A DNA stretch of 64,000 nt, taken from Marinimicrobium hydrolyticum (GTDB lineage Bacteria > Pseudomonadota > Gammaproteobacteria > Pseudomonadales > Cellvibrionaceae). Position 1 is the stretch's first letter; each line of letters opens with the position of its first letter. Location: assembly GCF_030848505.1 (NCBI RefSeq), contig NZ_JAVDDU010000002.1, positions 496,001-560,000 on the forward strand. Direction: 5' to 3'. The notes under the pieces were generated by a model. The model worked only from the letters and a program-made list of their open reading frames with translations, was not told the DNA's origin and searched no databases. Below, piece by piece: positions 1 through 9,020 of this stretch. The position numbers and the translations under genes were made by a program.

Positions 1-226
1 ATGCAGGCTGGGAGGGTCGGCTGGGCTCTGGGGATAAGCCCTTTCTCGCTGAGGGTGGAAGCTCATATTCGCGAAGCGAAGCGGAGTCCGCACGATGCTC
101 GGCTGCAACCTTTTGCTCAACTGCACGCAGCCGCTGCTCCGCCGTGTTCAACCGGCGGGCCAAATCCCGATTGGAGATCAGAGCAAACACTGCTGCAAGC
201 AGAGCAACCAACAACCAAAAAGCCAT
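1..226 (-). CDS. Membrane-anchored coiled-coil protein, N-terminal fragment (DUF2339-like?)
   Basis: Partial gene that runs off the left edge; about 75 residues are visible, read leftwards from the ATG at 226. An AGGA box lies seven bases upstream of that ATG. The protein opens with a hydrophobic helix (MAFWLLVALLAAVFALISN) followed by a charged heptad-like stretch rich in Arg, Glu and Gln, then a Pro/Ser-rich linker. A single N-terminal membrane helix followed by a short coiled coil and linker is how many DUF2339 multi-spanning proteins begin, but too little is present to be sure. It lies downstream of the RND pump genes on the same strand, with about 165 bp between. Confidence 0.5.
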   Translation of the reverse strand, partial: MAFWLLVALLAAVFALISNRDLARRLNTAEQRLRAVEQKVAAEHRADSASLREYELPPSARKGLSPEPSRPSQPA

Positions 227-391
227 AACGAAGTCCTATTTTTCTTATATTGGCACAGGACGACGATAGTAACTCATCCACAGCCCGGGGAGAACCGAGC
301 TGGGGGAGCCAGTTACTTAAGCTTTGGAGTTTGTAGCGACCCCGCTCGCGCTAATGGTCGAGCGGCAAACGGGGCTTTATTAGCCGAGTAT

Positions 392-3300
392 TTACTCTAC
401 CGGCTGCGAAAGGGGTTCTCGATGGTGTTCCGCCCTGAGCCGCTCAATGTTTCTCTTCACATCATTGGGCGAACCCGTGTTGCGCGCCAACAGGCTATAG
501 GCACAGGGCACAATGAACAGAGTAAACAGTGTTGCCGCCAAAACGCCGGAGATAACCACCACGCCGATCACCGCGCGGGTTTCCGCCCCAGCGCCGGAGG
601 ACAACACCAGCGGCATGGCTCCGGCGGCAGTGGTAATACCGGTCATCAGGATGGGGCGCATGCGGGTAGCGGCGGCTTCTTCCAACGCTTCGGCAAACGC
701 CACGCCTTTGTCCCGAAGCTGGTTGGCGAACTCCACAATCAAAATGCCGTTTTTCGCCGCCAGGCCCACCAGCATTACCAAACCAATTTGTGAATAGACA
801 TTCAACGAATTGCCAGTGAAGTAAAGCCCGAGCAAGCCACCGGCAATGGCCAAAGGCACGGTGAGCATAATCACCAGTGGATGCACGTAACTTTCAAACT
901 GCGCGGCCAATACCAGGAAGGTGATCATGATGCCCAGCAAAAAGATAAACATCACTGAATCACCGGCCTGTTTGTACTCCAGGGACTGGCCTTTGTAATC
1001 GATGACCACATGCTCTGGAAGGTGGTCAGCAACCAGCTGCTCCAAATGGGCCAAGCCTTCCGCCAGGGTGAGGCCATTTTCAAGATTGGCTTCAATGGTG
1101 ATGGCCCGGATTCGGTTGTACCGATTCAACTGAGCGGCATCCGCAAATTCGTTCACGGTGACAAGGCTACCCAGTGGAATCAACTCGCCACTGCGCTCGG
1201 AACGGACGTAAATATTCTCCAAACTGTCGATGGTTCGCTGGGTATCCCGCTGCCCCTCCAGCATCACTTCGTACTCCTCACCATCGTCAATATACGTGGT
1301 GACACGCAGAGACCCAAGCATGGTCTGTAGAGTTTGACCCACGTTGCGAACACTAACGCCTAGGTCGGCCGCACTATCGCTATCAATACGTACTTCAAAT
1401 TGAGGGCGGGTTTCTTTGTAGTCCCAATCCAAAGCGGAAAAACCGGGATTATCTTGCTCGATTTTCTCTAACAAGATATCCCTCCAACTGGCCAGATCTT
1501 CATAAGTGCCCCCGCCAATTACGAATTGAATTGGCTTTTGCGTACCCGAGCCGAAACCTTGGCGCATCACCGGGAAAGCGGCTACGCCGGGCAAATCGCT
1601 CAACTCCTCGCGCACATCATTCATGATGTCAAAACCGCTACGCCGTTCGCTCCAGTCCGGCAGTGTCGCAATTACCATACCGCTGTTGTACCGCTCAAGC
1701 GCACCCCAGGCGCGCGGCGCGAGCACCAGCAGGCGGCTCACGTCCCCGGCGTCCACGTATTTCATTAAACGGTTTTCGATCTCGTTCATGTACTCGGACA
1801 TGTAGGAAAAGCTGGCCCCTTCCGGACCATTCACAATGACCAAGAAGGAACCCCGATCTTCACGCGGAGCGTATTCCGATGGCAAATGCTGAAGCAACCA
1901 CAGGCTGCCGCCCAACAGCGCCACAAAAATCACCGAGACCAACGGTAGGCGCCGCAAGCATACCCGCAGGGCGGCCATGTAGTAGTGGCGCAAACACACA
2001 ATACCTTGATCAATCTTTTCCACCAGCTTGTTGGTGCCGCTCTTTTTCTTGAGCAGCTTGGAAGCCAACATGGCGGATAACGTCAAGGCAATGAGCGAAG
2101 AGAAAGCTACAGCCGCCGCCATGGTAAGGGCGAATTCGGAAAACAAACGGCCGATGTCTCCCTGTAGAAAGGCAATGGGTACGAAAACGGAAATCAATAC
2201 CAGTGTTGTGGTAACGACCGCAAAGCCAACTTCACGTGTGCCTTCGTAAGCGGCGAGCAAAGGCGGCTTGCCTTTTTCTTCAATATGACGAACGACGTTT
2301 TCCAATACCACAATGGCATCGTCCACCACCAAACCAATGGCCAGCACCAGTGCCAACAAGGTCAACAGGTTGACCGAGAAACCCAGCATGGCGAGCACGG
2401 TAAACGTGGCGATAATGGATACGGGTACTGTCACGGCGGGAATCAGCATGGCCCGGGCGCTGCCCAGGAACAGATAGATCACCAGTATCACCATGGCAAT
2501 GGCGACGGTGAGCGTAAAGTAAACTTCCTTCACGGCCTGCTCGATAAACACCGAGCTGTCGAAACTCTGTTCCAGGCTCATACCCTCGGGGAGGGTTTCG
2601 TTGAGACGCTCAACTTCCTGACGCGCTGCCCGGGCGACATTGATGGTATTGGCGGTGGATTGCTTGATCACACCAATGCCCACCATAGGCACTTGGTTGC
2701 CGCGGAAAATATTTCGATCTTCCACTGTGCCGATAACCACGTTGGCCACATCGCCCAGGCGCACCAGGTAACCGTCGTCGCCACGAGACAGAACCAGTTG
2801 GGCGAAATCCTCGGGGCTTAGATATTGGCGCGCCATACGCACGGTAAAGTGACGCTGGTCGGATTCGATACTGCCTGCCGGAAGCTCAACGTTTTCCGCA
2901 CGCAATGCCGCCTCCACGTCGTTAACGGTCAAGCTCCGGGCTGCCAGTTCTTGGCGGTCCAGCCAGACGCGCATGGCGTAGCGTCGCTGACCACCCACGC
3001 GCACGCGGGCCACGCCGTCGATGACGGAAAAGCGGTCCACCAGGTAGCGTTCAGCGTAATCGGACAGCTCCGCCACGGTGCGACCTTCGCCCGCTAGGTT
3101 GAACCAGACAATGACGTCTTCATCGGAGCTGACTTTTTGCACATCCGGCGGGTCCGCCTCGGTGGGCAGGTTGTTTAACACTCGGGAAATACGGTCACGA
3201 ATATCGTTGGCCGCCGCATCGATGTCCCGGTCAACCCTAAAGCGCACGTTGACGCTGGAGCGACCGTTCTCGCTTGTGGAGGTGATGTATTCGATCCCTT

Positions 3301-3523
3301 CCACACCGGCGATTCGATCCTCAATAACCCGGGTCACTCGGGTTTCCACAATGGCCGCCGCCGCGCCGGGGTAGTCAGTGCGGATGGAAACAACCGGGGG
3401 ATCGATATCGGGGTATTCGCGCAGAGTCAGGCGATCAAACGCCAACAGACCGAACGCAATTAGCAGTAAAGAGATGACCGAGGCAAAAACCGGTCGTTTA
3501 ATGGAGACATCAGATAAAATCAT
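392..3523 (-). CDS. RND-family efflux pump inner-membrane permease
   Basis: A 1043-residue transporter of the resistance-nodulation-division superfamily (AcrB/MexB type), the proton-driven inner-membrane part of a tripartite efflux pump. It starts with the typical DVSIKRPVFA sequence just before the first membrane helix. It has two large periplasmic loops and twelve predicted membrane helices in two halves. The helix-4 motif GLVVDDAIVVLENV near residue 405 carries the paired aspartates of the proton relay. Length fits the family. The adaptor gene lies 11 bases upstream on the same strand, so the two are surely co-transcribed. No outer-membrane TolC-like gene is in the window, so a TolC encoded elsewhere is presumably used. 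Substrate cannot be read from sequence. Confidence 0.93.
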   Translation of the reverse strand: MILSDVSIKRPVFASVISLLLIAFGLLAFDRLTLREYPDIDPPVVSIRTDYPGAAAAIVETRVTRVIEDRIAGVEGIEYITSTSENGRSSVNVRFRVDRDIDAAANDIRDRISRVLNNLPTEADPPDVQKVSSDEDVIVWFNLAGEGRTVAELSDYAERYLVDRFSVIDGVARVRVGGQRRYAMRVWLDRQELAARSLTVNDVEAALRAENVELPAGSIESDQRHFTVRMARQYLSPEDFAQLVLSRGDDGYLVRLGDVANVVIGTVEDRNIFRGNQVPMVGIGVIKQSTANTINVARAARQEVERLNETLPEGMSLEQSFDSSVFIEQAVKEVYFTLTVAIAMVILVIYLFLGSARAMLIPAVTVPVSIIATFTVLAMLGFSVNLLTLLALVLAIGLVVDDAIVVLENVVRHIEEKGKPPLLAAYEGTREVGFAVVTTTLVLISVFVPIAFLQGDIGRLFSEFALTMAAAVAFSSLIALTLSAMLASKLLKKKSGTNKLVEKIDQGIVCLRHYYMAALRVCLRRLPLVSVIFVALLGGSLWLLQHLPSEYAPREDRGSFLVIVNGPEGASFSYMSEYMNEIENRLMKYVDAGDVSRLLVLAPRAWGALERYNSGMVIATLPDWSERRSGFDIMNDVREELSDLPGVAAFPVMRQGFGSGTQKPIQFVIGGGTYEDLASWRDILLEKIEQDNPGFSALDWDYKETRPQFEVRIDSDSAADLGVSVRNVGQTLQTMLGSLRVTTYIDDGEEYEVMLEGQRDTQRTIDSLENIYVRSERSGELIPLGSLVTVNEFADAAQLNRYNRIRAITIEANLENGLTLAEGLAHLEQLVADHLPEHVVIDYKGQSLEYKQAGDSVMFIFLLGIMITFLVLAAQFESYVHPLVIMLTVPLAIAGGLLGLYFTGNSLNVYSQIGLVMLVGLAAKNGILIVEFANQLRDKGVAFAEALEEAAATRMRPILMTGITTAAGAMPLVLSSGAGAETRAVIGVVVISGVLAATLFTLFIVPCAYSLLARNTGSPNDVKRNIERLRAEHHREPLSQPVE

Positions 3524-3534
3524 GGTGGCCGGCG

Positions 3535-4596
3535 TTACCTCTTGAGCAAGTCGCTGAGTGCTTCCGAGCCGGTTTCCTCGGCACGGATACGCACCGGCTC
3601 ACCATCGCGGACTTTTTGCACGCCATGGGTAACCACACGCTGGCCCGGCTCCAAGCCGGACAAAATTTCCACGCGACCTACGGTGCGCTGGCCGATGGTG
3701 ACATCCACCCGTTCCGCGCGCCGGTTGCCCTCGTCACCTTGCACTACGAACACATGGTGGTTGCTGCCGGTGGTGATCAGGGCTGATTCAGAAATCATCG
3801 CCGCGTCGCGCTCACGAGTGCTGAGGGTAACGTTCATCAACAGCCCCTGCATGAGCTGCTGCCCGTCGTTGGGTAAAAGAGCACGCACGGTAATGGATCG
3901 AGTCACCGGGTCGACACGGTTATCAATACTGTACACCTCGCCCATAAACACCTGATCGCCCATGGCGCGGCTGCGGGCTTCAATGGGCAGGCCCACGCGC
4001 AAATGACGCAGATGAATGGAGGGGACGGTGAAGTCCAGCTTCATTTGCGAATCGTCATTTAACGTGGTGATCAGTTCACCGGGCGAAACCAACGCACCGA
4101 CGCTGATATTGCGCAGGCCCACAACGCCGTCAAACGGCGCGCGAATACGCAGGTCATCCAAACGCGCCTGAATGGCGTTAAAACGTGCCTGGGCGGATTC
4201 ATACTGACGTACGCGTTCGTCTAGGTTCGACTGAGACACCGCACCTTGGCGTACCAGCGCTTCGACGCGCTCTTTCTGTTTACGAGCTTCTTCCGCGTTG
4301 ATGCGCGCTTCATCCAGCAACGCCAGTTCTTCGGAACTGGTCATTTCAACCAGCACTCGCCCCTTGGATACACGTTGACCGTCCTGAAAATTGATGCGGG
4401 TTACCGTGCGGGTCACCTGGGAACTGAGACGAATGGATTCGTTGGCGCGCAAACTGCCCAGCGCTTCGACGCGACTGGAGAGTTTCTCCTGAAACACCTG
4501 CTGGACAATGACTTCCGGGCCGCTATCGGCCAGAACCCACAACGGGCTAGTAAATATCACAAGCCCTACCAGGGCGAGAATTCGGTTGCTTATCAT
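3535..4596 (-). CDS. RND efflux periplasmic adaptor (membrane fusion protein)
   Basis: Periplasmic adaptor of about 353 residues that links the downstream permease to an outer-membrane channel. The N-terminus has a Sec signal (ILALVGLVIFTSPLWVLA). It is followed by one half of a barrel-sandwich (lipoyl-like) domain, a helical hairpin around residues 95-140 (EEARKQKERVEALVRQGAV), the second lipoyl half (RIRAPFDGVVGLRNISVGAL) and a beta-barrel domain. The motif RAPFDGVVG is characteristic of the HlyD/AcrA family. I take the ATG at 4596; a GTG one codon earlier is also possible. It forms an operon with the permease. Confidence 0.92.
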   Translation of the reverse strand: MISNRILALVGLVIFTSPLWVLADSGPEVIVQQVFQEKLSSRVEALGSLRANESIRLSSQVTRTVTRINFQDGQRVSKGRVLVEMTSSEELALLDEARINAEEARKQKERVEALVRQGAVSQSNLDERVRQYESAQARFNAIQARLDDLRIRAPFDGVVGLRNISVGALVSPGELITTLNDDSQMKLDFTVPSIHLRHLRVGLPIEARSRAMGDQVFMGEVYSIDNRVDPVTRSITVRALLPNDGQQLMQGLLMNVTLSTRERDAAMISESALITTGSNHHVFVVQGDEGNRRAERVDVTIGQRTVGRVEILSGLEPGQRVVTHGVQKVRDGEPVRIRAEETGSEALSDLLKR

Positions 4597-4866
4597 CACT
4601 GCTCACCGGTAATACGATTTTGGGAGCGCCAAAGTACCTCAGTGCGGCTTCGACGGAGCGAGGGGAGCTGGCAGAGGGTTAACCTGCCCACTTGAGCCTC
4701 TGGCGCTGGTGCGACACATTCTACGGCACCGATCCATGGCGCTGTAATGTGCAGAGGCATGATTAACACTTATTTACCTACTGGCGCACTGACGCGGAGT
4801 AAGAGGCAGAGACGTACGGGAAGTTCAAAAGCGCAATTTCATGCCTGACTGTGCGCAACCAGAACC

Positions 4867-5139
4867 TCAACGCACCACAAAGTCGTGCCAGGCTTCGGGC
4901 TCCGCCTCTGCAGCCTCTACATCAGTCACCTGCGCACGGCGCGGCCCCTGCCAAAGCCAGCCTTCAAAGGCCTGCAGCGCCTGTTCGCTGCCGCAAGCCA
5001 TGGCTTCAACTCGCCCATCGGGCAAGTTGCGCACCCAGCCGGTCAGGCCCAACTCTTTCGCTTTAGCCTGTGTTGTGGCCCGGTAAGAAACCCGCTGCAC
5101 GCGGCCGCTGATCCGATAGTGTTTGCATTCTGACACCAA
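4867..5139 (-). CDS. acyP: Acylphosphatase with altered active-site loop
   Basis: A 90-residue protein of the acylphosphatase family, small cytosolic enzymes that hydrolyse carboxyl-phosphate bonds. The phosphate-binding loop reads GRVQRVSYR (residues 12-20), with the catalytic arginine at 20, and the catalytic asparagine is Asn38 in GWVRNLPDG. In the family consensus the loop is G-x-V-Q-G-V-x-[FY]-R. Here the second glycine is replaced by arginine (codon CGG, read directly), which could change activity. The rest of the fold, including VEAMACG and the conserved length, is intact. It stands alone, divergent from the sensor gene to the right. Confidence 0.9.
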   Translation of the reverse strand: MVSECKHYRISGRVQRVSYRATTQAKAKELGLTGWVRNLPDGRVEAMACGSEQALQAFEGWLWQGPRRAQVTDVEAAEAEPEAWHDFVVR

Positions 5140-5198
5140 ATTCTCCTTATACGATTTCGCTATAGGTTAGCCCACTAACTGCGGTAACCCACGTATTG

Positions 5199-5219
5199 AA
5201 GTCCTATTAATTAGGACTT
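5199..5219. other. 8-bp inverted repeat in divergent intergenic region
   Basis: Perfect 8-bp inverted repeat AAGTCCTA / TAGGACTT with a 5-base AT loop, between the acylphosphatase gene (minus) and the propeller-GGDEF gene (plus), about 60 bp from the first and 125 bp from the second. It could be an operator or part of a leader hairpin. No regulator is recognised for it. Confidence 0.3.
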
Positions 5220-5342
5220 TCAAGCCATTTGGGACCAATGCCCCACCATGTAACAAGCCAACCTGTGCGCTTGGACACATTGCCAATCCCATTTGCGTGT
5301 GCCAGAGAACAAAGTTAGCTATGCTTCAAGTAGGAGTGACTC

Positions 5343-8300
5343 ATGTGCCAAGTCACAACGAAAGGCCGGAACCAGCGAATGATCACAGCGCGCCATTTTC
5401 GCAGCATCTCCCACGAAACAGGGCGGTACAGGTTCTGCTTTGTGCTGTGGGTATTGATTTTCTCTCTTTTGAGCACAGCCGCCGCTGCAACTGAGCCCGA
5501 AAACTCGTCCGACTCAAGAGCGCCCATCGTGCGCTTTGAAAACCCCCTGTCTCGCGTAGAAGCCGCCAGCCATCAAATGGGGGGCGTTAACACCATCGTG
5601 CAGGATACCTATGGATTTATGTGGATGGGGGCGGAAAACGGCCTGGGTCGTTACGATGGACTCAGCTTGCGCGTCTATCAAGCCGAGGCGCAAATACCAC
5701 GCAGCCTTCCGGCCAGCTACATTACCAAACTGGCGCTGGACCGGAATGGCGTTCTCTGGCAAGGAAGCGAAGGCGGTTTAAGCCGCTATCATCCAGAAAC
5801 TGATGACTTTACGCACTTCGAAACCGTAGGGCGCACCCGGTTTACCTCAGAGGCCATCACCGGGCTGGCCGTTGGTAAGGACAACACGCTATACGCTGGG
5901 GGAGCGGGAGCTATTCATGTGATCAGCCCCGACCGCAGCAGCATGACCGTGCACAGGTTCAACCCTCCCGTCGAATCCGGTCCGAACATTGAACAAGTAC
6001 GCGATCTGGCCGTCGATGCCCAAGGCCAGGTTTGGGTCGCCACAGCCGGCATGGGTGTCGCCGTATTCAATCCAAAAACCGAACGCTTCCGCTACCTGGT
6101 GAATGACCGGAATAACCCCAATTCCCTGGCGTACAACAGTGTTAGAGTCATCACCCACGATGACCAGGGTCGCGTCTGGCTGGGTACCTACGGTGGAGGT
6201 ATCAGCCTACTCGACCCTGAAACAGGGGTTTTTACGCATTTCAGGCACCACCCAGATGATCCGCGCTCCCTACGAGTCAATATCGTCTGGGATATCACTC
6301 AGGACAGCGAAGGAATCATTTGGATCACGCTGGACCAAGGTGGTCTGGCGCGCTTTGACGAGGCGACTCAGTCTTTCGACCACTACCTGCATTCGCCGTA
6401 TGACCCCCAAAGCTTGGTTTCAAACCAAGTGCGAGTAGTGTTTGAAGACAGCGCGAATGACTTGTGGATTGGCGCCTTTCCGTCCGGGGTCAGTTTTTAC
6501 AACCGCAGTACCCAGGTGTTCAAGCACCACACCACTCGCTCCAATGACCCGACCAGCATCAGCCATAATGCCATCTTGCGCTTTCTCGAAGCACGTGACG
6601 GCACGATTTGGGTGGGCACAGAAGGTGGGCTGAACGCCCTAGACCCCGACACCGGGCTATTCACTCGTTACCTGAGCAAGCCTTCAGACCCCTACTCCCT
6701 TAAAGCCAACCCGGTGCTGGCTCTGGAAGAGGATATCGACGGCCAAATCTGGGTGGGCACCTGGGCCGGCGGTTTGCACCGCTTGGATCCGGCCACCGGT
6801 CAATTTACTCACTACGCCGCGGACCGCTCAGACCCCACCCGCCTCAATGACACTTTTGTGTGGAACATTACCCGGAGCCGGGACAATACACTCTGGATAG
6901 GTACCGAGAATGGCGGCTTGAACCGATACCACCCGGACACCGACAGCTTTAGCCATTTTGTTCATACATCGGGCAGCGGCAATAGCGTCTCGGGCAACTT
7001 CATTCCCGCCGTGATTGAGGACCGACACGGGAAGCTCTGGGTGGGCAGTTTTTCCGGCTTGGACATTCTCGACCTCGAAACCGAACAGTTCACTCATATT
7101 CCAGCAGGTACGGGTGCTCCCAACGCCATTAGCAGCCCGAACATTCGTTCGCTGTATGAAGACAGTACTGGCAAAGTGTGGGTGGGCACCCAGCACCGGG
7201 GGGTGAATATCTTTGATCCTGACACCCGTACATTTTCTCACTTGGACGTACCCGACGGCCTCCCCTCCTCCAATATTTCCAGCATTGTCGAAGACGACAC
7301 GGGCACCATTTGGCTGGCCACCGCCAGCGGCCTGGCCCGGCTTGATGTGGAAACCGGACAAATCACCAACTTTGGTCGCGAGCATGGCTTGGCGGGCAGT
7401 CACTACAATCGCGACGCAACGCTGAAAGATCGAGCAGGCAATTTGTATTTTGGCAGCTCGGAAGGCATCACCGTTTTTCATCCAGACGATCTGGTGCGAG
7501 AAAGTGCCGAGTTCCCGGTGGTTATCACCAACTTACGCATTCTTAACCGGGAAATGTACATAGGTACCGAGGGCTCACCCTTAACCCAGTCAATTCTCAC
7601 GACCCAAGCTCTCACGCTCGGTCACCAGGACACCATGTTCTCGTTCGATTTTGCCGCACTGAATTTCCGGCAAAGCGGCACCATGCGCTACAGCTATATG
7701 CTTGAAGGGTTTGACCGAAGCTGGAACAACATCGGCCAAATTGCCACGGCCACCTACACCAATATAAATCCGGGCGAGTACCGTTTCCGAGTTCGGGCCT
7801 CCACCAATGGGCGCGACTGGGTCGAGGGGCAAACCCTGGCCATCACGATACTGGCGCCACCCTGGCGCACCTGGTGGGCCTACAGCCTATATGCACTGCT
7901 GTTCGCTGCTCTACTGCTGTTCGCACAAAAGTACATTACCCTGCAGGTGCGCGCTGAACTGTATCGTAGCAAGGCAATCACCGACCCCCTGACTGGGCTC
8001 TACAACCGCGCCGGCGTGGCGCAGATTTCCGAAGGCATTTTTGCCAACCTGGAAACGAAAAAAGGCACCTGCTTGATGCTTATGGATATCGACCACTTCA
8101 AACGCATCAATGACCGGCGCGGTCACGATGCTGGCGACCGGATTCTGTGCGAGTTGGCCGATGCGGCCAAGAGCCATCTGCGCTCCAGTGATTACCTGGG
8201 CCGCTGGGGCGGCGAGGAGTTTGTTATTTTGTGTGCCACCAACCGCCCGGAGGACAGCCACCTATTGGCGGAAAAGGTGCGCAAAGCCATTGAAGAGCGA

Positions 8301-8462
8301 AGCTACGAACAGCAGCAACCTATCCCACTTCGGGTTACCGTTAGCATTGGGGTGACCAATATCCGACCGGATGACAGCTTTGAAAGTGCCTTAAAGCGCG
8401 CCGATAAGGCGCTCTATCAAGCCAAGGAAAAGGGCCGTAACTGTGTCGTTGTGACGGACTGA
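5343..8462 (+). CDS. Periplasmic two-component-propeller sensor diguanylate cyclase
   Basis: A 1039-residue one-component c-di-GMP sensor. A signal/anchor helix lies within the first 47 residues. About fourteen propeller blades of the Reg_prop type follow (roughly residues 65-740), each carrying a W-[IVM]-G-T-x-x-G-G-L-like motif, enough for two seven-bladed propellers. A Y_Y_Y beta domain (about 770-835) comes next, then one membrane helix (about 842-862) and a cytoplasmic GGDEF domain. The active-site motif is GGEEF at about residue 956, and an RSSD motif five residues before it is a product-inhibition I-site, so the cyclase should be active and feedback-regulated. No EAL domain. The ATG at 5343 has AGGAG six to seven bases upstream. 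Ligand unknown; such receptors often sense carbohydrates. Confidence 0.93.
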   Translation: MCQVTTKGRNQRMITARHFRSISHETGRYRFCFVLWVLIFSLLSTAAAATEPENSSDSRAPIVRFENPLSRVEAASHQMGGVNTIVQDTYGFMWMGAENGLGRYDGLSLRVYQAEAQIPRSLPASYITKLALDRNGVLWQGSEGGLSRYHPETDDFTHFETVGRTRFTSEAITGLAVGKDNTLYAGGAGAIHVISPDRSSMTVHRFNPPVESGPNIEQVRDLAVDAQGQVWVATAGMGVAVFNPKTERFRYLVNDRNNPNSLAYNSVRVITHDDQGRVWLGTYGGGISLLDPETGVFTHFRHHPDDPRSLRVNIVWDITQDSEGIIWITLDQGGLARFDEATQSFDHYLHSPYDPQSLVSNQVRVVFEDSANDLWIGAFPSGVSFYNRSTQVFKHHTTRSNDPTSISHNAILRFLEARDGTIWVGTEGGLNALDPDTGLFTRYLSKPSDPYSLKANPVLALEEDIDGQIWVGTWAGGLHRLDPATGQFTHYAADRSDPTRLNDTFVWNITRSRDNTLWIGTENGGLNRYHPDTDSFSHFVHTSGSGNSVSGNFIPAVIEDRHGKLWVGSFSGLDILDLETEQFTHIPAGTGAPNAISSPNIRSLYEDSTGKVWVGTQHRGVNIFDPDTRTFSHLDVPDGLPSSNISSIVEDDTGTIWLATASGLARLDVETGQITNFGREHGLAGSHYNRDATLKDRAGNLYFGSSEGITVFHPDDLVRESAEFPVVITNLRILNREMYIGTEGSPLTQSILTTQALTLGHQDTMFSFDFAALNFRQSGTMRYSYMLEGFDRSWNNIGQIATATYTNINPGEYRFRVRASTNGRDWVEGQTLAITILAPPWRTWWAYSLYALLFAALLLFAQKYITLQVRAELYRSKAITDPLTGLYNRAGVAQISEGIFANLETKKGTCLMLMDIDHFKRINDRRGHDAGDRILCELADAAKSHLRSSDYLGRWGGEEFVILCATNRPEDSHLLAEKVRKAIEERSYEQQQPIPLRVTVSIGVTNIRPDDSFESALKRADKALYQAKEKGRNCVVVTD

Positions 8463-8579
8463 GTGCAACGGCTATCGCAACACACAAATGAGCAAAAAGG
8501 TGACGCGCTCTATTGAAAGGCGCGGGGGTTGGGATTAGTGTAGAGACCATCAAGCCCACCACCCATTGAGGATACACCC

Positions 8580-8894
8580 ATGAAAAAACTGCTCGTGCTC
8601 ATCATCGCCGCTACTCTGGCCGGTACCGCCTGCACCTGGGTAAAGGTCGAAGACGACGCGGAGGACATCGTGGTCGGCACCATGGCTAACGTACGCGGCT
8701 GTGAAAAGCTCAGTGAGACCAACGTCAGGGTGGCAGACAAGGTCGGGCCCGTAGCCCGTAGCCGCGATAAAGTGTCCCAGGAGTTGTTGAATCTAGGCAG
8801 AAACGAAGCTCTGCGCATGGGGGCGGATACCATAGTACCCACGTCCGAACCGAAAGACGGCCGTCAGAGCTTTGCCATGTACCAATGTAAATAG
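8580..8894 (+). CDS. Small secreted DUF4156-like (lipo)protein
   Basis: A 104-residue protein with a signal sequence (MKKLLVLIIAATLAGTAC). The cysteine at 18 follows G-T-A, a poor lipobox, so lipidation is uncertain. The mature part has two further cysteines (in NVRGCEKL and the C-terminal MYQCK), the pattern seen in DUF4156 envelope proteins whose function is unknown. The segment LLNLGRNEALRMGADTIVP fits that family. It lies alone between the diguanylate cyclase and ppk1, 117 bp after the former. Confidence 0.7.
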   Translation: MKKLLVLIIAATLAGTACTWVKVEDDAEDIVVGTMANVRGCEKLSETNVRVADKVGPVARSRDKVSQELLNLGRNEALRMGADTIVPTSEPKDGRQSFAMYQCK

Positions 8895-8917
8895 GAGCGC
8901 CCTGCTCGTCCGCACAA

Positions 8918-8946
8918 GAAGCCCCGCCAACTCTGGCGTGGGCTTC
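8918..8946 (+). terminator. Hairpin after DUF4156-like gene
   Basis: Twelve-pair stem (arms beginning GAAGCCC and ending GGGCTTC) with one bulged T and a four-base loop, 24 bp after the stop codon. No clear T run follows, so it may only be a 3'-stabilising hairpin. Confidence 0.45.
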
Positions 8947-9020
8947 CGTCCGACCCAGACTCGCCTAGCCTCCTCTGTCTTATTCCTGTCACATACCTGC
9001 CGTAGGCTGAAGCACTTTGT

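Noticed and set aside
342-365. Hairpin CCGCTCG / CGAGCGG after the RND permease gene as a terminator
   Set aside because: Short stem, long loop and no T run; support is too weak.
6828-7481. 217-codon frame antisense to the GGDEF sensor gene
   Set aside because: Overlaps propeller repeats and has no recognisable domain.
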